A DNA stretch of 64,000 nt from Labilithrix sp. (GTDB lineage Bacteria; Myxococcota; Polyangia; Polyangiales; Polyangiaceae). The translations under genes and the position numbers were made by a program. Below, one piece after another: positions 18,935-27,342 of this stretch (within the stretch, counting starts at the first letter, position 1; every line of letters starts with the position of its first letter). The DNA lies in assembly GCA_028287035.1 (NCBI GenBank), contig JAQBQL010000226.1, forward strand, positions 4,041 to 68,040. The letters run 5' to 3'. The notes beneath the pieces are model-generated. The model did no database searches. It was given only the letters and a program-made list of their open reading frames with translations, and had not been told where the DNA came from.

Positions 18935-20101
18935 ATGCAGTCTGACCTCGACGCCGGAGCCCTCACCGCGTACGCCGACGACCAGCTCCTCGCCGCACTC
19001 CAGGCGCTGCGCTCCGCCAAGCGCCGCATCGACGCGCGGATGCTCCGGATGCTCGTCGAGGTCGAAGATCGCCGGCTCGAGCTGCGTTCGGCGTACACAT
19101 CGATTTACGACTTCTGCAGGCGATTTCTCCTGATGAGCGAATCGGGGGCATTCCGGCGCTCGGTGGCAGTCAAGATGGTCCGGCGCCGTCCGGAGCTGCT
19201 CGAGCAGCTCGCCGATGGCCATCTCACGCTGTCGAGCATGGTGATGCTGGACGGACTCCTGACCGACGAGAACGCTGCCTCGCTGATCGCGTCGGTATCG
19301 GGAAAGACCACCAGCGAGGCGAAGGCGATCCTCGTCGAGCAGGCGCCCCGTCCCGACGTGCCCACGCGTCTGGAGCGCGTCATCGAGCAGGCGCCTCTCC
19401 TGGGGAACGCGCCTACGCCGGCCCCGTCGTCCCGCGCACGGGTCGAGCCTCTCGGCGAGGCGCGCTACGCGCTCCAGATGACGGTGAGCCAGAGGCTGCA
19501 CGAAAAGCTGGAGAGAGCGCGAGATCTCCTGAGCCATCGGCAGCCCGATCGCGATCTCGGCGTCATGATGGAGGCGGCTGTCGATCTCCTCATCGCAAAG
19601 CTGGCGAAGGAGCGCCTCGGGGCAGCGGAGCGCCCGCGCACCACGCCCGAGACTGCCGCCGCGAAGGCCGGGATCTCACGTGCAGCGACGCGCACCGTGT
19701 ACGCGCGCGACGGGCAGCGCTGCGGATTCCACGACGAGAATGGCCGCCGCTGCCCGTCGACGCACATGCTGGAGCTGGACCATCTCCAGGCGCGAGCGCT
19801 CGGTGGCAGCGACGATCCTGGCAATCTCGCCGTGCGATGTCGCGCGCACAACCGATTGCACGCCGAGCAGGACTTCGGGCGGGCGCACGTTGACGCGAAG
19901 ATCGCGGAGCGTCGTGCGGGTACGACGCCGCTCCTGGACCGGACGCGCGAGAGCTTGCGGGGGGCGCTCGTCGGGCTCGGATTCAAGGCGAACGAGGCGG
20001 CGCGCGCGATCGCGTCGGTCGCCTCCGTTTCGCGGATTGGCGAAGAGCCGCCCCTGCCCGAGCTGCTGCGCGACGCGCTGCGGGTGCTCGCGCCTGCGTG
20101 A
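18935..20101 (+). CDS. HNH endonuclease (DUF222-like) with RuvA domain-III-like tail
   Basis: A 388-residue nuclease. Residues 1-240 are mostly helical, with the layout of the DUF222/13E12-like region that precedes many HNH domains. The HNH domain at about 251-312 has YARDGQRCGFHDENGRRC, the catalytic-type LELDH (D282, H283), GG...N, and the zinc pair RCRAHN (C302, H305) with C263 and C273. The C-terminus (about 337-387: SLRGALVGLGFKANEAARAI) strongly resembles RuvA domain III, the UBA-like module that binds RuvB. The start is ATG 18935; no strong ribosome site. The AT-rich stretch 18871-18934 probably carries its promoter. It sits alone between inverted palindromes. Confidence 0.9.
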   Translation: MQSDLDAGALTAYADDQLLAALQALRSAKRRIDARMLRMLVEVEDRRLELRSAYTSIYDFCRRFLLMSESGAFRRSVAVKMVRRRPELLEQLADGHLTLSSMVMLDGLLTDENAASLIASVSGKTTSEAKAILVEQAPRPDVPTRLERVIEQAPLLGNAPTPAPSSRARVEPLGEARYALQMTVSQRLHEKLERARDLLSHRQPDRDLGVMMEAAVDLLIAKLAKERLGAAERPRTTPETAAAKAGISRAATRTVYARDGQRCGFHDENGRRCPSTHMLELDHLQARALGGSDDPGNLAVRCRAHNRLHAEQDFGRAHVDAKIAERRAGTTPLLDRTRESLRGALVGLGFKANEAARAIASVASVSRIGEEPPLPELLRDALRVLAPA

Positions 20102-20128
20102 GCCTGGCGGCGTCGGGAGAGCGCACTG

Positions 20129-20301
20129 GGCTTTGCAGCCTGTGGAAAGCGTGGACAGCGGCGCGCCGGGGGACAGCGGGGACAACTGCCCTGCGGGGGT
20201 TTTCGCGAGACTGAAAGGTCACGCGGGCAGTTGACCCCGCTGCCCCCCGTCGCTGCTTCCGCTGCCCACCCTTCCCACAGGCTCTACGGCTGATTTTTTT
20301 G
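20129..20301. repeat. Right inverted repeat (long imperfect palindrome)
   Basis: This is the inverted partner of 18697-18867, starting 27 bases after the nuclease stop. It pairs internally in the same way (20137-20193 with about 20225-20284). Against the left copy I count about ten substitutions outside the loop and one diverged loop stretch of roughly ten bases with a 2-base gap. Substitutions in one arm are not consistently compensated in the other. Confidence 0.9.
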
Positions 20302-20363
20302 GGATTGGCGAGACGGCCGCCGGGGTGGAGGTGGTTGGCCGGGTTCGCCGATGCGCGGCTTCA

Positions 20364-20378
20364 CTGCCGATACGGCAG
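20364..20378. terminator. Short hairpin downstream of the propeller-like lipoprotein gene
   Basis: CTGCCG-ATA-CGGCAG is a perfect 6-bp stem with a 3-base loop, 52 bases past the stop of the minus-strand gene at 20430. No T-tract. It lies between that gene and the right inverted repeat. The rest of 20302-20429 shows nothing recognisable. Confidence 0.3.
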
Positions 20379-20429
20379 CTCGATACCGGTGGGGGGGCGC
20401 GGTTCTGGCGCGTGGGCCTCGGCCTCACC

Positions 20430-21404
20430 TCACTTGGGCGGTGAGGTCGGCGCGCATGTCGAGACTCCGGCGCCGACGATGCGGAAGTTGCCGACGTCGT
20501 CGATGGGGGTGCTGAGGGCGCCGTCGCTGCTCGAGGCCTTGCGGGTGACGATCGAGGGGGAGAACCCGTCCGAGGTGTAGAACCAGAAGTCGCCGCCCCA
20601 GAAGGAGAACGCCCACGCCGCGCCGGTGCTGACGCCGTCGAGCTCGGTGGCGCCGCTGGTGGCGCCCGTCTTCGTGTCGATCTGGGCGAGCGTCGCGTAC
20701 GGCGACGTCGTGAAGAAGCCGAAGAGGCGTCCGTCGCCCGTACCGGTGAGCTCCGCGCCGCGGCCACGGAGCGAGCCCGAGAAATCGCCGATCGGCGTGA
20801 GCACCATCGTCGACAGATCGATCTTCGCGAGGCCCTGGCCCTCGTCGAGGCCCGAGATCCCGACGACGTAGAGCGTCTCGTCCTCGGAGCCGGCGCTGTT
20901 CGATGCGAAGGCCATCCCGAAGCGCTCGAAGCCGTGCTGGAGCGGCTGGAACGTCGTCGGCTTGCACGAGGCGTCGGTGGTGCTGACGTTGAAGAGGCTG
21001 CCGTCCGAGAAGTTCACCCACGCGACGCCCTTGCGGTCGACCGCCATCGAGTTCGGCGTGGCCGCGCCGGCCGGACAGCTCAGGGTGCCGATGCGCGTGA
21101 AGACGCCGGTGTTCGGCACGAACTGGTAGAGCACGTTCGAGTCGCTGACGACGTAGACGAACGTGGTCGCCGCGGCGCACGTCGACGATCCGCTGCTGCC
21201 GCTCGTGCTCCCGCCACTGCTGCCGCTCGTGCCGAATCCGCCGGAGCTCGCGCCGCTGCTGCCGCCGGAGCTGCTGCTGCTGCTCGTGCTCGTGCCGTCG
21301 TCGAACCCTCGGGTCGTCGTGGAGCCGCTGCAGGCGGCCACCGCGAGAGCGCACGGCAGGACGGCGGCGAGGGCGGGGGCGAGAAGGCTGGAGGTGGAGC
21401 GCAC
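20430..21404 (-). CDS. Ser/Gly-linker lipoprotein with beta-propeller-like domain
   Basis: A 324-residue lipoprotein: the signal ends ALAVAAC, then a Ser/Gly/Thr tract of about 50 residues, then a folded domain with repeated short units such as FVYVVSDSNVLYQFVPNTG, GVAWVNFSDGSLFNV, ETLYVVGISG and LFGFFTTSPYATLAQIDTKTG. The spacing of these strand-turn-strand units suggests a beta-propeller (NHL/SMP-30-like or PQQ-like). Cysteines in STCAA, LSCPAG, ASCKP and STCAP may pair. There is no catalytic motif. Similar lipoproteins are abundant in Polyangiales genomes; a binding or surface role is inferred. Confidence 0.78.
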   Translation of the reverse strand: MRSTSSLLAPALAAVLPCALAVAACSGSTTTRGFDDGTSTSSSSSSGGSSGASSGGFGTSGSSGGSTSGSSGSSTCAAATTFVYVVSDSNVLYQFVPNTGVFTRIGTLSCPAGAATPNSMAVDRKGVAWVNFSDGSLFNVSTTDASCKPTTFQPLQHGFERFGMAFASNSAGSEDETLYVVGISGLDEGQGLAKIDLSTMVLTPIGDFSGSLRGRGAELTGTGDGRLFGFFTTSPYATLAQIDTKTGATSGATELDGVSTGAAWAFSFWGGDFWFYTSDGFSPSIVTRKASSSDGALSTPIDDVGNFRIVGAGVSTCAPTSPPK

Positions 21405-21481
21405 GCCGGCATTGTGACACGGCCACGCAGCCTCGGCTCGTCACTTCCGGACGCCGGCGTCGTGGGCAGCCTGCCTCGCGA

Positions 21482-23854
21482 TCAGCCCACCGCCCGGGGG
21501 CCGCGCCGGTGGGGCTCGGGCGCCTCGTCGGCCTCCGGCGGCGGCAGGCCGAGCGCGTCGACGTCGGCGAGCTTCACGACGTCGGCAGGGGCATGCGCGA
21601 CGAGGCGGGTGACGAGCGAGGACAGCTCGGCGTCCTCGCCCTCGAACGCGTGCTCGACGAGCCGCCCGAAGGCCGCAGCGTCGATGCCCATCGGTCGACC
21701 GCGCACCCGTAGCCCCTCGCGGGCCAGGCGATCGCTGACGATCGAGAAGAGGTCCTCGGGGCGGTCGCGGAGGCGCGGGAGCTCGATGGGGCTCGCGTCC
21801 TCGAGGCGGGCCGCGAGCTCCGGCGCGAGCAGCGCTTGCTCCACGAGCGTCGCCGGCGGGGCGGACGCCGTGAAGGCGAGCATGATGTCGAGGGCCGCGG
21901 GACGCTCCCACGGCGGACGGCGCTCGGCGAGCGCGCGGGCCACGAGCACCTGGATCTCCCGGGGCAGCGCGGCCCCGTCCACGAGCACGAGCAGCCCGCG
22001 GTCGGCGAGCGCCAGCGGCGAGGCGTGCGGGTCCTGCCAGCGCTCGACGTCGTGCTCGCGCGAGGACGTCCCGTCGACGATGACGAGCGGCCCGGCCCGT
22101 CGCGGCCCGGTCAGGTGGGCGCGGGCCACGAACGGAACCGGATCGACGCCGGCGCGCGCGACCAGGACGAGCGGCGCGTCGTTCAGGATGCGCCGCTCGA
22201 GCGCCTCGTACGCCATGCGCGAGGCCGCCGAATAGATGCCGACCGTCGCCGGGCGGGCGAGCCGTGCCGACGCGAGCTCGTTCCGCGACGCATCGAGCGA
22301 GGCCGCGTGCTCGAGGGCCGCGATGCGGTCGTCCAGCTGCTCGGCCCGCTCCACGAGCGTCTGCTCGCGCGCCAGGTGCCGCTCGCGCGCGCTCCGGGCC
22401 TGGCAGACCGCCACGAATGCGTCGGCGAAGAGCTTCGCGGCGTGCACCTCCTCGATGGACACGCTGTCGCTGCGCGTGCCGGCGGGGACCACGATGATGC
22501 CGTCGGCCTCCTCGCCGCCCGAGCCCTTGATGAGCGTCGCGAAGAGCGCGCCGCGCACCTCGAGCCAGCGCAGGAGCGGACGGAGCTCGGCCTGACGCAC
22601 CTCGAGCGCCGAGAGCACGTCGACGCGGACCATGCCCCCCGGCTCGCCTTCGCAGAGATCGAGGAGGAGCAGCGGGAGCTCGGCGGGGCGCTCCTGCAGG
22701 TAGCCGGCGGCGTCCACCGTGCAGACGCGCGTGGGGTGGAACATCCACAGCTCGGGATTCTGCGCGTTGTGACCGGCGGCCTCGCGGATGCGCGCGAGCG
22801 CCTTCGAGATGGCGGCGCGGGTGTCGCGGTCGTGCGCCGAGCGCGTCGCGTCGGCGAGCGCCTCGAGGAGGCGGCCCTTGGCAGGGAGGAACGGCTCCTC
22901 GAGCAGCCCGGCCGCGGAGCCGATCGCGAGGAGCGCCACCGCGATCACGAGGACGACGATCCCGTTGCCGCGGCCCTCGGCAGCGAACGCCGCGAGCACC
23001 GCGACCGGGCCGCCGAACACGGTGAGCGTGAGGACGCGGCGGCCACGGCGCGAGAGCTTCAGCGCGTCGCGCACGCGCGCCAGACGCACGACGAACGGAC
23101 AGGCGAGCGCGAAGCCGACCGCCGCCGCCGCGTCCGCATGCCAGGTGGTGGTCAGCGCGAGCGCCAGCGCGACGAGGAGCCCGAGGCCTGCCGCAGCGGC
23201 CGCCGCAAGCGCACGCGGCGGCGCCGACAGCTCGAGGCGCCGCGCCGACGCGAGGAAGAGCGCGGCCGCTCCGAGCGTGAAGAGGGCGAACGCGCCTCCC
23301 CCGGCGGCGAGCACCGGGCTGTCGTCCTTCACCGAGGGCGCGAGGCCCGACCACACGAGCGCGTCGAAGAACGCGGCGAGCCCCCAGCCGGCGACGACGA
23401 AGCCTGCGGTGATGCGCCCGAGCAGCGGGACGGTCACCCCGCGCGCCGTCTCGGCAGCCGTGGCGCGCGGTGCGAGGCCCGGGTCGCCGTCGATGGTGAC
23501 GAGCGCGCGCGCGGCGGTCAGGCCGGCGCCGATCAGCACGAGCTCGCGCACGAAGGCGACCCAGGCCCAGCGCTCGGTGAGCGGCGCGCTGGCGACGGCG
23601 AGCGAGAGCGCCGACGAGGTCCACAGCCGCCCGCGGACGAGGCGCGGATTGTCTCCGGCGCGCACGAACGACCCCGCGATGCCGATGATCACCGCGACGA
23701 GGATGGCGAGCCACGCGCGGGACGAGGTCTCGTCCTTCGTGAACGCGGCGCCCGCGACGTAGAGCACCGGCAGCACGAGCACGAGGGCCCGTCGCCACGC
23801 GATGCGCGGCCGGGCAGGCTCGAGGTCGAGCGGTGCGCGCGGCTCCTGGTTCAC
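21482..23854 (-). CDS. Polytopic membrane protein with GAF-like and degenerate sigma-54-activator AAA+ region
   Basis: A 790-residue protein from GTG 23854 (GAAGG eight bases upstream). Residues ~20-330 hold about eight to nine membrane segments. A soluble part follows: a GAF-like domain (about 375-520; VSIEEVHAAKLFADAFVAVC) and coiled coil, then from about 560 a region that tracks an NtrC-type AAA+ domain: the pre-Walker helix (ASRMAYEALERRILNDAPLV), LPRLRDRPEDLFSIVSDRL, and a C-terminal lid. The Walker A position reads ARAGVDPV (no GK[ST]) and no GAFTGA loop is present, so neither ATP hydrolysis nor sigma-54 contact is expected. Probably a membrane signalling scaffold. It lies 23 bases after the carotenoid oxygenase gene. 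Confidence 0.75.
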   Translation of the reverse strand: MNQEPRAPLDLEPARPRIAWRRALVLVLPVLYVAGAAFTKDETSSRAWLAILVAVIIGIAGSFVRAGDNPRLVRGRLWTSSALSLAVASAPLTERWAWVAFVRELVLIGAGLTAARALVTIDGDPGLAPRATAAETARGVTVPLLGRITAGFVVAGWGLAAFFDALVWSGLAPSVKDDSPVLAAGGGAFALFTLGAAALFLASARRLELSAPPRALAAAAAAGLGLLVALALALTTTWHADAAAAVGFALACPFVVRLARVRDALKLSRRGRRVLTLTVFGGPVAVLAAFAAEGRGNGIVVLVIAVALLAIGSAAGLLEEPFLPAKGRLLEALADATRSAHDRDTRAAISKALARIREAAGHNAQNPELWMFHPTRVCTVDAAGYLQERPAELPLLLLDLCEGEPGGMVRVDVLSALEVRQAELRPLLRWLEVRGALFATLIKGSGGEEADGIIVVPAGTRSDSVSIEEVHAAKLFADAFVAVCQARSARERHLAREQTLVERAEQLDDRIAALEHAASLDASRNELASARLARPATVGIYSAASRMAYEALERRILNDAPLVLVARAGVDPVPFVARAHLTGPRRAGPLVIVDGTSSREHDVERWQDPHASPLALADRGLLVLVDGAALPREIQVLVARALAERRPPWERPAALDIMLAFTASAPPATLVEQALLAPELAARLEDASPIELPRLRDRPEDLFSIVSDRLAREGLRVRGRPMGIDAAAFGRLVEHAFEGEDAELSSLVTRLVAHAPADVVKLADVDALGLPPPEADEAPEPHRRGPRAVG

Positions 23855-23877
23855 GATGCAGGCCTTCTACGCGGGGA

Positions 23878-25341
23878 TCAGAGGCCCGTCCAGGTGGCGT
23901 GGGTCCCGCTCGAGATCCGCATGGGCAGCTGCACGCGGGCGATCGGGCCGCGCGCGAGGTCCTGCGCGTCGAAGACGAGGCACTCCGAGCGGTCCCGGGC
24001 GACGTCGATGCTGAAGGTCACGACGTACCCGTCGTCCTCGGTCTTCGCGCCGTCACGCGGGGCGAACGGCGCCTCGCTCAGGAAGACGCCGGGCGGCGCG
24101 CTCCACGCCTGCTTCGCGCCGGTGAGCACGTCGGTCTTCACGAGCCCGGAGAAGAGGAAGAAGCCGGGCTCGCCGACGGCGGCGTAGACGTAGCGATGCT
24201 TCCTGCCGGCGTAGGCGGCGTTGATGGTGGGGAACTCCGAGACCTCGTCGTCCACGGTCGCTTCGCGCGTCTTGCCGGTGCGGAGATCGAAGCGCCAGAC
24301 GTGGCGCCGTGTCTTCATCGCGTGCATGTCGAGGCTCTTCATGAAGAGCGTGATGGCGTTGTCCTCGGGCGTGCGTTCCGGGATCGGGACCGCCTGGTGG
24401 TACCCCTCGAGCACCACCTCGTCGCCGTCCTCGTAGGCGTTCGACAGATGCAGCACGTACGTGGGATCGGCCGAGAACCACCGCACCTCGCCGGAGCCAT
24501 CACGCGGCACGAGCCCGAACCTCGAGCCGAGCTCGGGCGCGTACCTCGCGCGGTACTGGTTCTTCGCGAGGCGCGCCTCGTCCCAGAACAGCGGGAAGTC
24601 GCACACGATCGCGAAGCGCTCGGTGAACGCCATGTCGTGCGGCAGGCGCGGGCCGGGGAGCGCGACCGGGATCGCGCGCGTGAGCATGCCGTGCGCGTCG
24701 GCGATGCCCACGTGACAGAAGGGCGCCTCCGCGGCGTAGTTGAAGAAGAGGAGCTCGCCGGTCGCGGGGTCCACCTTGGGATGCGCCGACATGGTCGCGC
24801 CCGCGGGGAAGCTCGGATGGTGGAGCGGCGCGATCCCGCGCGTCTCGAGGGTGACCGGGTCGGTCAGGTAAGGGTCACCGCACTGGTAGAAGGTCGTGAT
24901 CGCGAGCCCGTTGTGCACGATGACGTCGGTGCTCGACGCGTCCTTCATGCGGGTGCGGGCGCCCCAGCCGTCGCGCGTCGAGAGGTCCGGTGACTCGATG
25001 ATGCCCGCCCAGAGGGCCTTGCCCGCCTCGAGCTCGGCGAGCAGCCCGGCGGTCTTCACGAAGCGGTTGCGATAGCTCGCCCGACCGTCCTCGAAGCGGA
25101 TGGCGTGGAGCATCGCGTCGCCGTCGAACGGGTGATAGCGCCCGCTGATCGCGTCGGAGAGCGGGTTCTCGGTGTTGCGCAGGTAGATCCCGGAGAGATC
25201 ACCGGGGATCGTGCCCCCGGTGACGTCGAGCTCGTACGCGTCGACCTCGACGGTGTTCGGCGTCCACGCGCCCGTGCGGTACGGGTGGTAGTCGCCGGCC
25301 GGCAGCTTGCTCTCGTACGTGCGGACCGTCTCGACGCGCAT
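23878..25341 (-). CDS. Carotenoid oxygenase (RPE65/CCD family)
   Basis: A 487-residue carotenoid cleavage dioxygenase-family enzyme. These cut polyene chains with a ferrous iron held by four histidines. Here the expected blocks are GDLSGIYLRNTENPL with HPFDGDAMLH, then MSAHPKVD, LPHDMAFTERFAIVCD, LHLSNAYEDGD and the terminal GTHATW. ATG 25341 starts right before the family N-terminus (YHPYRTGAWTPN); the open frame upstream is antisense to the divergent ABC gene. Substrate unknown: no carotenoid synthesis genes are nearby. Followed by the degenerate AAA+ membrane protein in the same direction. Confidence 0.93.
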   Translation of the reverse strand: MRVETVRTYESKLPAGDYHPYRTGAWTPNTVEVDAYELDVTGGTIPGDLSGIYLRNTENPLSDAISGRYHPFDGDAMLHAIRFEDGRASYRNRFVKTAGLLAELEAGKALWAGIIESPDLSTRDGWGARTRMKDASSTDVIVHNGLAITTFYQCGDPYLTDPVTLETRGIAPLHHPSFPAGATMSAHPKVDPATGELLFFNYAAEAPFCHVGIADAHGMLTRAIPVALPGPRLPHDMAFTERFAIVCDFPLFWDEARLAKNQYRARYAPELGSRFGLVPRDGSGEVRWFSADPTYVLHLSNAYEDGDEVVLEGYHQAVPIPERTPEDNAITLFMKSLDMHAMKTRRHVWRFDLRTGKTREATVDDEVSEFPTINAAYAGRKHRYVYAAVGEPGFFLFSGLVKTDVLTGAKQAWSAPPGVFLSEAPFAPRDGAKTEDDGYVVTFSIDVARDRSECLVFDAQDLARGPIARVQLPMRISSGTHATWTGL

Positions 25342-25477
25342 CCCCCGCACACTAGCAGAGGCATCCTGGGCCTCCTCGCTGGCGGTCGCCTCCGACCTGT
25401 GGTCTTTTCGAGGGTGGATGAGCGCCGCCCCGCATGCGCGAGCTGTTGCTCGACGTTCGCCGACGAGCGGTGCCAGC

Positions 25478-26248
25478 ATGCCCGGGCTCGCGCTCGGCGT
25501 CTCCCTCGCGCGGCGCGGGTTCCTTCCGGTCGCGTCGATCGTGATCTGCGTGCTCACCGCGATCGGCACCGTGATCCTCGGCGTGGTGATGGCGGGGCGT
25601 GGTCCGGACGCGCCCGCGCACGACGTGCCCCTCGTCGCCTCCGGCGCGCTCGCCTGGGGCGGGGCGTTCCTGCTCGCGTTCTCGGTTGCCATCCATGCGC
25701 TGCGCAAGGATCGCGAGCTCGGCATCCGCGCCCTCTTCATGACGCGCACCACCTCGCTGCGCGGCTACCTGGTCGGACGCGTCGGAGGGCTCGCGGCGCT
25801 CGTCACCATGCTCGTCGGTGGCGGCACGCTGCTGACGGGGCTCGTCACCGCGGTCGCCTGGGCGGGCTCCGGTCACGTGCTCTCGGTGCTGCAGGCGACG
25901 TTCGCCGGCGTCGTCTACGCGGTCGCGTTCGGCGCCGTGGTGGCGCCCGTCGCATTCGCCGCGCTCGGCGCGCGCTCGAGGCTGGGGGGATACGTCTTTC
26001 TCCTCGCCGTCGTGACCGTGCCCGAGCTCCTCGTCGTGACGCTGGGGAGCACGCTGCCGGCGCCGATCGCCGACGTGCTCTCGATCCCCGCGGCGCTCTC
26101 GGCCCTGCGCGGGTCGCTCGCGCCCGGTCACGTGGAGCTCCTGCGCACCCTGAGAGCGCTGCTCGCGCTCGGCATCTTCGTGGGCCTCGCCAGCGCGCTG
26201 GTCGGGCGCGACGCACGCGCCGTCGACCATCCGGAGCCCGCGCCCTGA
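25478..26248 (+). CDS. ABC-2-type permease-like membrane protein
   Basis: About 256 residues with six predicted membrane helices. The soluble loop RKDRELGIRALFMTRTTSLRGYLVGR after helix 2 is typical of ABC-2-type permeases, where it contacts the ATPase. ATG 25478 begins just before the first helix; an in-frame ATG at 25418 with GAGGG close upstream is an alternative that adds 20 residues. Its stop shares one base with the start of the ATPase gene (TGATG). Probably forms a transporter with the next two genes. The substrate is unknown. Confidence 0.72.
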   Translation: MPGLALGVSLARRGFLPVASIVICVLTAIGTVILGVVMAGRGPDAPAHDVPLVASGALAWGGAFLLAFSVAIHALRKDRELGIRALFMTRTTSLRGYLVGRVGGLAALVTMLVGGGTLLTGLVTAVAWAGSGHVLSVLQATFAGVVYAVAFGAVVAPVAFAALGARSRLGGYVFLLAVVTVPELLVVTLGSTLPAPIADVLSIPAALSALRGSLAPGHVELLRTLRALLALGIFVGLASALVGRDARAVDHPEPAP

Positions 26249-27342
26249 TGGCCGCCGCAGTCAGCGAGCTCGCGAGCGGCGTCCTCACGCTTGCCCAGGC
26301 GAGCGCCCGGACGCGCCGCTCGTGGTTCAAGACGCCGCTGCAGATCAAGGGCGTCACCCTGACGTGGGATCACGGCGTGCTCGCGGTCCTCGGGACGCCC
26401 GCGGACGGGACGACCGTGCTTCTCGATCTCCTCGCCGGCGTGCTGCCCGCCCGGAGCGGTCATGCCCACGTGCTGGGTCAGGCGCCGGCCCGCGTGCGCC
26501 CGCAGATCGCGTACGTGCCGCGTGCGCCCACGCTGCCCGAGGCCCTCCGCGTCGACGAGCTGTGCGCGCTCGCCGGGGAGCTGCGCGGCGAGCCCCGCCA
26601 GCCGGCGACGTCGCGGCTCGCGGTGCTCGGTCTCGAGGGGCTCGCCGACCGCCGCGTACGGCTCCTCACCGAGACCGAGATGCGGGGCGTCGCGCTCGCC
26701 GTCGCCCTCACGTCGAAGGCGCCGGTGCTCCTCGTGGACGAACCGCTCGCCGGGCTCGAGCCCTCGGCGCCGGCGCGGGTCATCGAGGCGCTGCGCAAGC
26801 GTGCCGCCGAGGGGGCCTCGGTGGTCGTCACGACGTCGTCGGTGCGCGACGCGACCCGCCTTGCCGATCAGCTCGGCGTGCTGACGCAGGGATTCTACAC
26901 GCATCTGCCGGCATCGCTGGCGCATGCGGGTCCCGGCGGCGCGCGGCTCCGCGTCGTGGTCGCGGCCAGCACGGACGAGGCCGAGCGGTTCGTCGCTGCG
27001 CTCGCCGGCGATCCCGCGGCGGCGACGGTCGACCGTGAGACCTACGACGGCGCTGGCGCGCTCGCGGTGGTGGTCGCGGGACCGGACCTCCTCGCGCTCG
27101 CGAAGCTCGTCGGGCGAGCCGCGGCGTCGACGCACGCGTCCGTGCTCGCCATCGAGTCGGCGGTCCTGCCGCTCGCCGCCATCCGTGGCCTGCTGGCCGG
27201 CCCCGAGCCTGGCGTGCTGCCCGACGTTCGCATGGCGCCCGCAGCCTCGCCCGTCGCCGCGCCCGCAGCCTCGCCCGTCGCCGAGTCCGCGCCCGCGGAG
27301 CCGGAGACCGCCGGGCCCGCCGACGAGGAGAAGCCCTCGTGA
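26248..27342 (+). CDS. ABC-type ATPase-like protein with degenerate nucleotide-binding motifs
   Basis: A 364-residue ABC ATPase relative, coupled by TGATG to the permease gene upstream and GTGA to the one downstream. Walker A reads GTPADGTT (residues 49-56): the invariant Lys is Thr. The signature LSGGQ is replaced by TETEMRG near 141-147, while Walker B LLVDEPLAGL (D164, E165) is intact. After about residue 215 it has a C-terminal extension (VVAASTDEAERFVAALAG) with a DUF4162-like fold and an Ala/Pro-rich tail. It is unlikely to hydrolyse ATP in the normal way. It could be a structural partner or depend on another ATPase. Confidence 0.8.
   Translation: MAAAVSELASGVLTLAQASARTRRSWFKTPLQIKGVTLTWDHGVLAVLGTPADGTTVLLDLLAGVLPARSGHAHVLGQAPARVRPQIAYVPRAPTLPEALRVDELCALAGELRGEPRQPATSRLAVLGLEGLADRRVRLLTETEMRGVALAVALTSKAPVLLVDEPLAGLEPSAPARVIEALRKRAAEGASVVVTTSSVRDATRLADQLGVLTQGFYTHLPASLAHAGPGGARLRVVVAASTDEAERFVAALAGDPAAATVDRETYDGAGALAVVVAGPDLLALAKLVGRAAASTHASVLAIESAVLPLAAIRGLLAGPEPGVLPDVRMAPAASPVAAPAASPVAESAPAEPETAGPADEEKPS

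Larger units (their letters stand above)
18697..20301. mobile_element. Putative mobile element: HNH endonuclease gene between long inverted repeats
   Basis: About 1.6 kb. Two ~172-bp copies of one sequence, in opposite orientation, enclose a single gene with 67 and 27 bases of internal spacer. Outside are unrelated lipoprotein genes. The outermost matching bases are A/T tracts (caaaaaaat and its complement). I could find no target-site duplication just outside. No DDE, tyrosine or serine recombinase is encoded. The unit looks like a discrete inserted cassette; movement is inferred. Confidence 0.6.

Noticed and set aside
18697..20301. CRISPR array or tandem repeat
   Set aside because: Only two copies, in opposite orientation, enclosing a gene; no spacer series.
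18697..20301. Conventional insertion sequence
   Set aside because: No DDE/HUH/serine/tyrosine recombinase is encoded and no target duplication was found; kept as a putative novel element.
21180..21300. Triplet repeats of CTG/CGC type
   Set aside because: They encode the Ser/Gly linker of the lipoprotein; normal low-complexity coding.
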